Source of the DNA: Azonexus sp.
GTDB taxonomy: Bacteria; Pseudomonadota; Gammaproteobacteria; Burkholderiales; Rhodocyclaceae
DNA length: 7,064 nt
NCBI GenBank assembly: GCA_023150195.1
Contig: JAKLLI010000093.1
Span: forward strand, 1 to 7,064
Direction: 5' to 3'
The translations under genes and the position numbers were made by a program. Shown piece by piece: positions 5,068-7,064 of this stretch. Under the pieces are notes generated by a model. That model was not told the origin of the DNA and made no database searches. It worked only from the letters and a program-made list of their open reading frames with translations. How positions within the stretch are numbered: position 1 is the stretch's first letter; every line of letters starts with the position of its first letter.

Positions 5068-6636
5068 TTAGCGAACCAGGTCGAAGTTGTAGTCGGTGGT
5101 GCCCATGCCGATCGTTTCCTTGTCGAGTTGCTCAAGGACAGCGTTCGTCAGTTGGGTGACCACGGACATCATGCCTTCGTAGCCCAGGGTGGTCGCGCGG
5201 TGCATGTGGTGACGGTCGAAGATCGGGAAGCCGATGCGGATCAGCGGCACTTCGAACTCTTCACCCTTGTAGCGCGTGTCACGCTGGATGTACTTGCCGT
5301 AGGAGTTGCCGATCAGGAAGTCCGGCTTGTCCGTGAAGCACAGGCTGCGCATGTGCCACAGGTCGTTGCCGACATAGACCTTGCCATTGACGCCGAAGGG
5401 GCTGGAGGCGAGCAGCTTCTCGACAGCCTTGCCCCAGCGCTTGTTGGCGTTGTGGGACAGGATGTGGGTCGGCTCGGCACCGACTTCGAGCAGGATCTTG
5501 ACCATGCCCATGACGAAGTCCGGGTCGCCGTAGAGGGCGAACTTCTTGCCGTGCAGCCAGGCGTGGCTGTCGGACACGAGATCCATGCAGCGGCCACGTT
5601 CCAGTTCCAGCGAAGCCGGGATCGGCTGGCCGGTGACTTCGGACACCTTCATCAGGAATTCATCGGTCCACTCCACACCCATCGGGATATTGAGTTTCGG
5701 GATGTCGTGATTCCAGGTGTTCTCAACGAATTTCTTCGTCTTTTCCAGTTGGGCCGGTTGCAGCAGCAGGGTGGTGATGGCGTTCGGCGCATCCTTGACT
5801 TCGTCCATCGTCGTGCCACCGGCGTACATGCGGAATTCGCCGTCAGCCGGGGTGTCGAACACTTCGGAAGGATCGGACAGGTAGGTGTAACCCACGCCCA
5901 TTTCGGTCAGCATGCGCTTGATGACGCGATAGTTGCCGAGATAGGTTTCGAAGCCGGGAACGATGTTGACCTTCTTGTTCGAACCGACAACCTTGCCTTC
6001 CATGCTGTTCAGCGTGAAGTAGCGGAGGACGCCTTCTTCCATGTTGTCCCAGCCGGTGGTGTGCGAGCCGACGAAGGACGGGGTGTGGGCGAAGGGCACC
6101 GGGTAGTCATCAGGGATATGACCGGCCTTCTTCGAGTTGTTGATGAAGGCGTTGAGGTCGTCACCGATAACTTCGGCCATGCAGGTCGTGGAAACGGCGA
6201 TCATGTCCGGCTTGTAGATGGCCTTGGCGTTTTCCAGGCCGTCGAACATGTTCTTCTGACCACCGAACACGGCGGCATCTTCCGTCATGGAATCGGACAC
6301 GCAGGAGCACGGTTCCTTGAAGTGACGGTTGAAGTAGGTGCGGAAGTAGGCGACACAACCTTGCGAACCATGCACATAGGGCAGGGTCTTGTGGAAGCCG
6401 GAGGCGCAGAGAACGGCGCCGAGCGGCTGGCAGGCCTTGGCCGGATCAACGGTCAGGGCTTCGCGCTTGAAGTTGAGTTCCTGATATTCCTGGGTCGTCG
6501 TCCACATGAAGGTTTCGAAGACCTTGTCCGGACCATGACCTTCTTCGAACTGGACGCGCTTCTCGGCCAGGTTCTTCTTGTAGTCATCGTCGCGGAACAG
6601 CGGGTAACAGGGCTTGATGTTGTCTGCGGTTTGCAT
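5068..6636 (-). CDS. nifK: Nitrogenase MoFe protein beta chain
   Basis: NifK pairs with NifD in the alpha2-beta2 dinitrogenase and shares the [8Fe-7S] P-cluster that passes electrons to FeMo-co. The 522 residues match the usual length (523 in A. vinelandii). The P-cluster ligands are in place at Cys69, Cys94 (HGSQGCVAYFR) and Cys152 (STTCMAEVIGDD), one less than the A. vinelandii numbers 70, 95 and 153. Ser187 (HTPSFVGSHTTGW) matches beta-Ser188. Other family hallmarks are the N-terminal CYPLFRDDDYKKNLAEKR (10-27), GSNKKVNIVPGFETYLGNYR, and the C-terminal YNFDLVR. The start at 6636 is chosen over an in-frame ATG at 6663 because AAGGAG lies six bases upstream and the length then fits. It follows nifD by 59 bases that contain a hairpin. 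No frameshift or missing key residue is seen. Confidence 0.98.
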   Translation of the reverse strand: MQTADNIKPCYPLFRDDDYKKNLAEKRVQFEEGHGPDKVFETFMWTTTQEYQELNFKREALTVDPAKACQPLGAVLCASGFHKTLPYVHGSQGCVAYFRTYFNRHFKEPCSCVSDSMTEDAAVFGGQKNMFDGLENAKAIYKPDMIAVSTTCMAEVIGDDLNAFINNSKKAGHIPDDYPVPFAHTPSFVGSHTTGWDNMEEGVLRYFTLNSMEGKVVGSNKKVNIVPGFETYLGNYRVIKRMLTEMGVGYTYLSDPSEVFDTPADGEFRMYAGGTTMDEVKDAPNAITTLLLQPAQLEKTKKFVENTWNHDIPKLNIPMGVEWTDEFLMKVSEVTGQPIPASLELERGRCMDLVSDSHAWLHGKKFALYGDPDFVMGMVKILLEVGAEPTHILSHNANKRWGKAVEKLLASSPFGVNGKVYVGNDLWHMRSLCFTDKPDFLIGNSYGKYIQRDTRYKGEEFEVPLIRIGFPIFDRHHMHRATTLGYEGMMSVVTQLTNAVLEQLDKETIGMGTTDYNFDLVR

Positions 6637-6642
6637 TGCGAT

Positions 6643-6648
6643 CTCCTT
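6643..6648 (-). promoter_or_regulatory. Ribosome-binding site of nifK
   Basis: Minus-strand AAGGAG lies six bases before the ATG at 6636 and rules out the longer start at 6663. It directly abuts the hairpin at 6649-6677, so folding of that hairpin leaves the site exposed at its foot. Confidence 0.85.
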
Positions 6649-6677
6649 GCCGACGCCGCTCATCCGCGGCGGCCGGC
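6649..6677 (-). other. Intercistronic hairpin between nifD and nifK
   Basis: The plus-strand arms GCCGACGCCGC (6649-6659) and GCGGCGGCCGGC (6666-6677) enclose a 6-base loop. On the RNA this gives a 6-bp inner stem, a small bulge (a G-U pair plus a bulged C) and a 4-bp outer stem, all G+C. It ends exactly where the nifK Shine-Dalgarno begins. No T-run is present, so it is not a terminator. Confidence 0.65.
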
Positions 6678-6695
6678 ATCAGGTTTAAGAGTGCC

Positions 6696-7064
6696 TCAGG
6701 CGGCTTTCTTGACTTCTTCGGCTTCAACCTTCTTCCAGGGCGGCGTCAGGTTCTTGAACGTCGGATTGGAGAGGGCGATGTCCATGTCACGGGCGAAGAT
6801 CGCGAAACCGTCGTAACCGTGGTAGGGGCCGGAGTAATCCCAGGAGTGCATCTGGCGCAGCGGGATGCCCATCTTCTGGAAAATGTACTTTTCCTTGATC
6901 CCGGAGCCGACCATGTCGGGCTTCAGGCGCTTGACGAACTCTTCCAGTTCGAAACCGGTGACGTCGTCGTAGAGCAGGGTGGCATCACCCATTTCCTTGA
7001 TCGTGCGGTCGTAGTCGTCGTTGTGGGCGAATTCGTAACCGGTGCCGATGACTTCCATGCCGAG
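6696..7064 (-). CDS. nifD: Nitrogenase MoFe protein alpha chain, C-terminal 122 residues
   Basis: NifD holds the FeMo-cofactor where N2 is reduced. The frame is open to the window edge (the first codons are Leu-Gly before [10 protein letters not shown]), so this is the 3' part of the gene; the start and the other ligands lie outside. The fragment carries the cofactor-binding histidine in [14 protein letters not shown] (codon at 6846-6848), equivalent to alpha-His442 of A. vinelandii. The homocitrate-contacting lysine in [10 protein letters not shown] lies 16 residues earlier, equivalent to alpha-Lys426. The tail ends EAEEVKKAA before a TGA. The internal ATG at 7058 is not a start. Spacing and strand show co-transcription with nifK; nifH and the sigma-54/NifA promoter are expected further upstream. 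Confidence 0.97.
   Translation of the reverse strand, partial: LGMEVIGTGYEFAHNDDYDRTIKEMGDATLLYDDVTGFELEEFVKRLKPDMVGSGIKEKYIFQKMGIPLRQMHSWDYSGPYHGYDGFAIFARDMDIALSNPTFKNLTPPWKKVEAEEVKKAA

Noticed and set aside
6637..6663. In-frame ATG at 6663 as the nifK start
   Set aside because: It would place translation initiation inside the hairpin loop without a ribosome-binding site. The ATG at 6636 has AAGGAG at ideal spacing and gives the family length.
5002..6816. A 604-codon open frame on the plus strand opposite nifK
   Set aside because: nifK on the other strand has every family residue and a strong ribosome-binding site. The opposite frame is a mirror effect of G+C-rich codon use, is rich in repetitive Val/His/Gly/Asp, and crosses the nifT-nifK and nifK-nifD gaps.

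Overview
The window is G+C-rich and joins two unrelated blocks. The right two thirds (about 1793-7064, all on the minus strand) is the middle and tail of a molybdenum-nitrogenase operon. In transcription order it reads nifD (3' end only), nifK, nifT, a 2[4Fe-4S] ferredoxin gene of fdxN type, a nifY/nafY-type FeMo-cofactor-binding gene, an 86-residue unknown, a 4Fe-4S/leucine-rich-repeat-variant (LRV) gene, and a 322-residue unknown. The order nifDKT-(fdxN)-nifY-small orf-LRV recalls the Azotobacter vinelandii major nif cluster. The proteins and base composition suggest a free-living diazotrophic proteobacterium, probably a betaproteobacterium of the Azoarcus/Dechloromonas type. That assignment is inference from recall, not a search.

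The left third is accessory DNA. Bases 1-139 are the end of an IS256-type insertion sequence: the first 29 codons of its transposase run leftward out of the window. Next to it, on the plus strand, is a type I restriction-modification specificity gene (hsdS, 154-1617) with two target-recognition domains and two conserved repeats. The reading frame continues upstream of the only plausible start with residues that belong to the HsdS fold, and the usual N-terminal segment of about 80 residues is missing. The IS therefore appears to have cut off the 5' end of hsdS. No hsdM or hsdR is present in the window. hsdS and the nif operon converge on a short stretch (1618-1792) in which I see no gene and no clear terminator.

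Functionally, NifD and NifK form the alpha2-beta2 MoFe protein. Their P-cluster and FeMo-cofactor ligands visible here are intact. NifY/NafY binds apo-dinitrogenase or FeMo-co during maturation, FdxN supplies low-potential electrons, and NifT, LRV and the two unknowns are accessory. The genes are closely packed, with stop/start overlaps and good ribosome-binding sites. The three wider gaps (nifD-nifK, nifK-nifT, fdxN-nifY) each hold a strong G+C hairpin. The one after nifK has a 12-bp stem closed by a UUCG tetraloop. These look like mRNA processing or stability elements that could set different expression levels along the operon. The operon promoter and nifH lie beyond the right edge.
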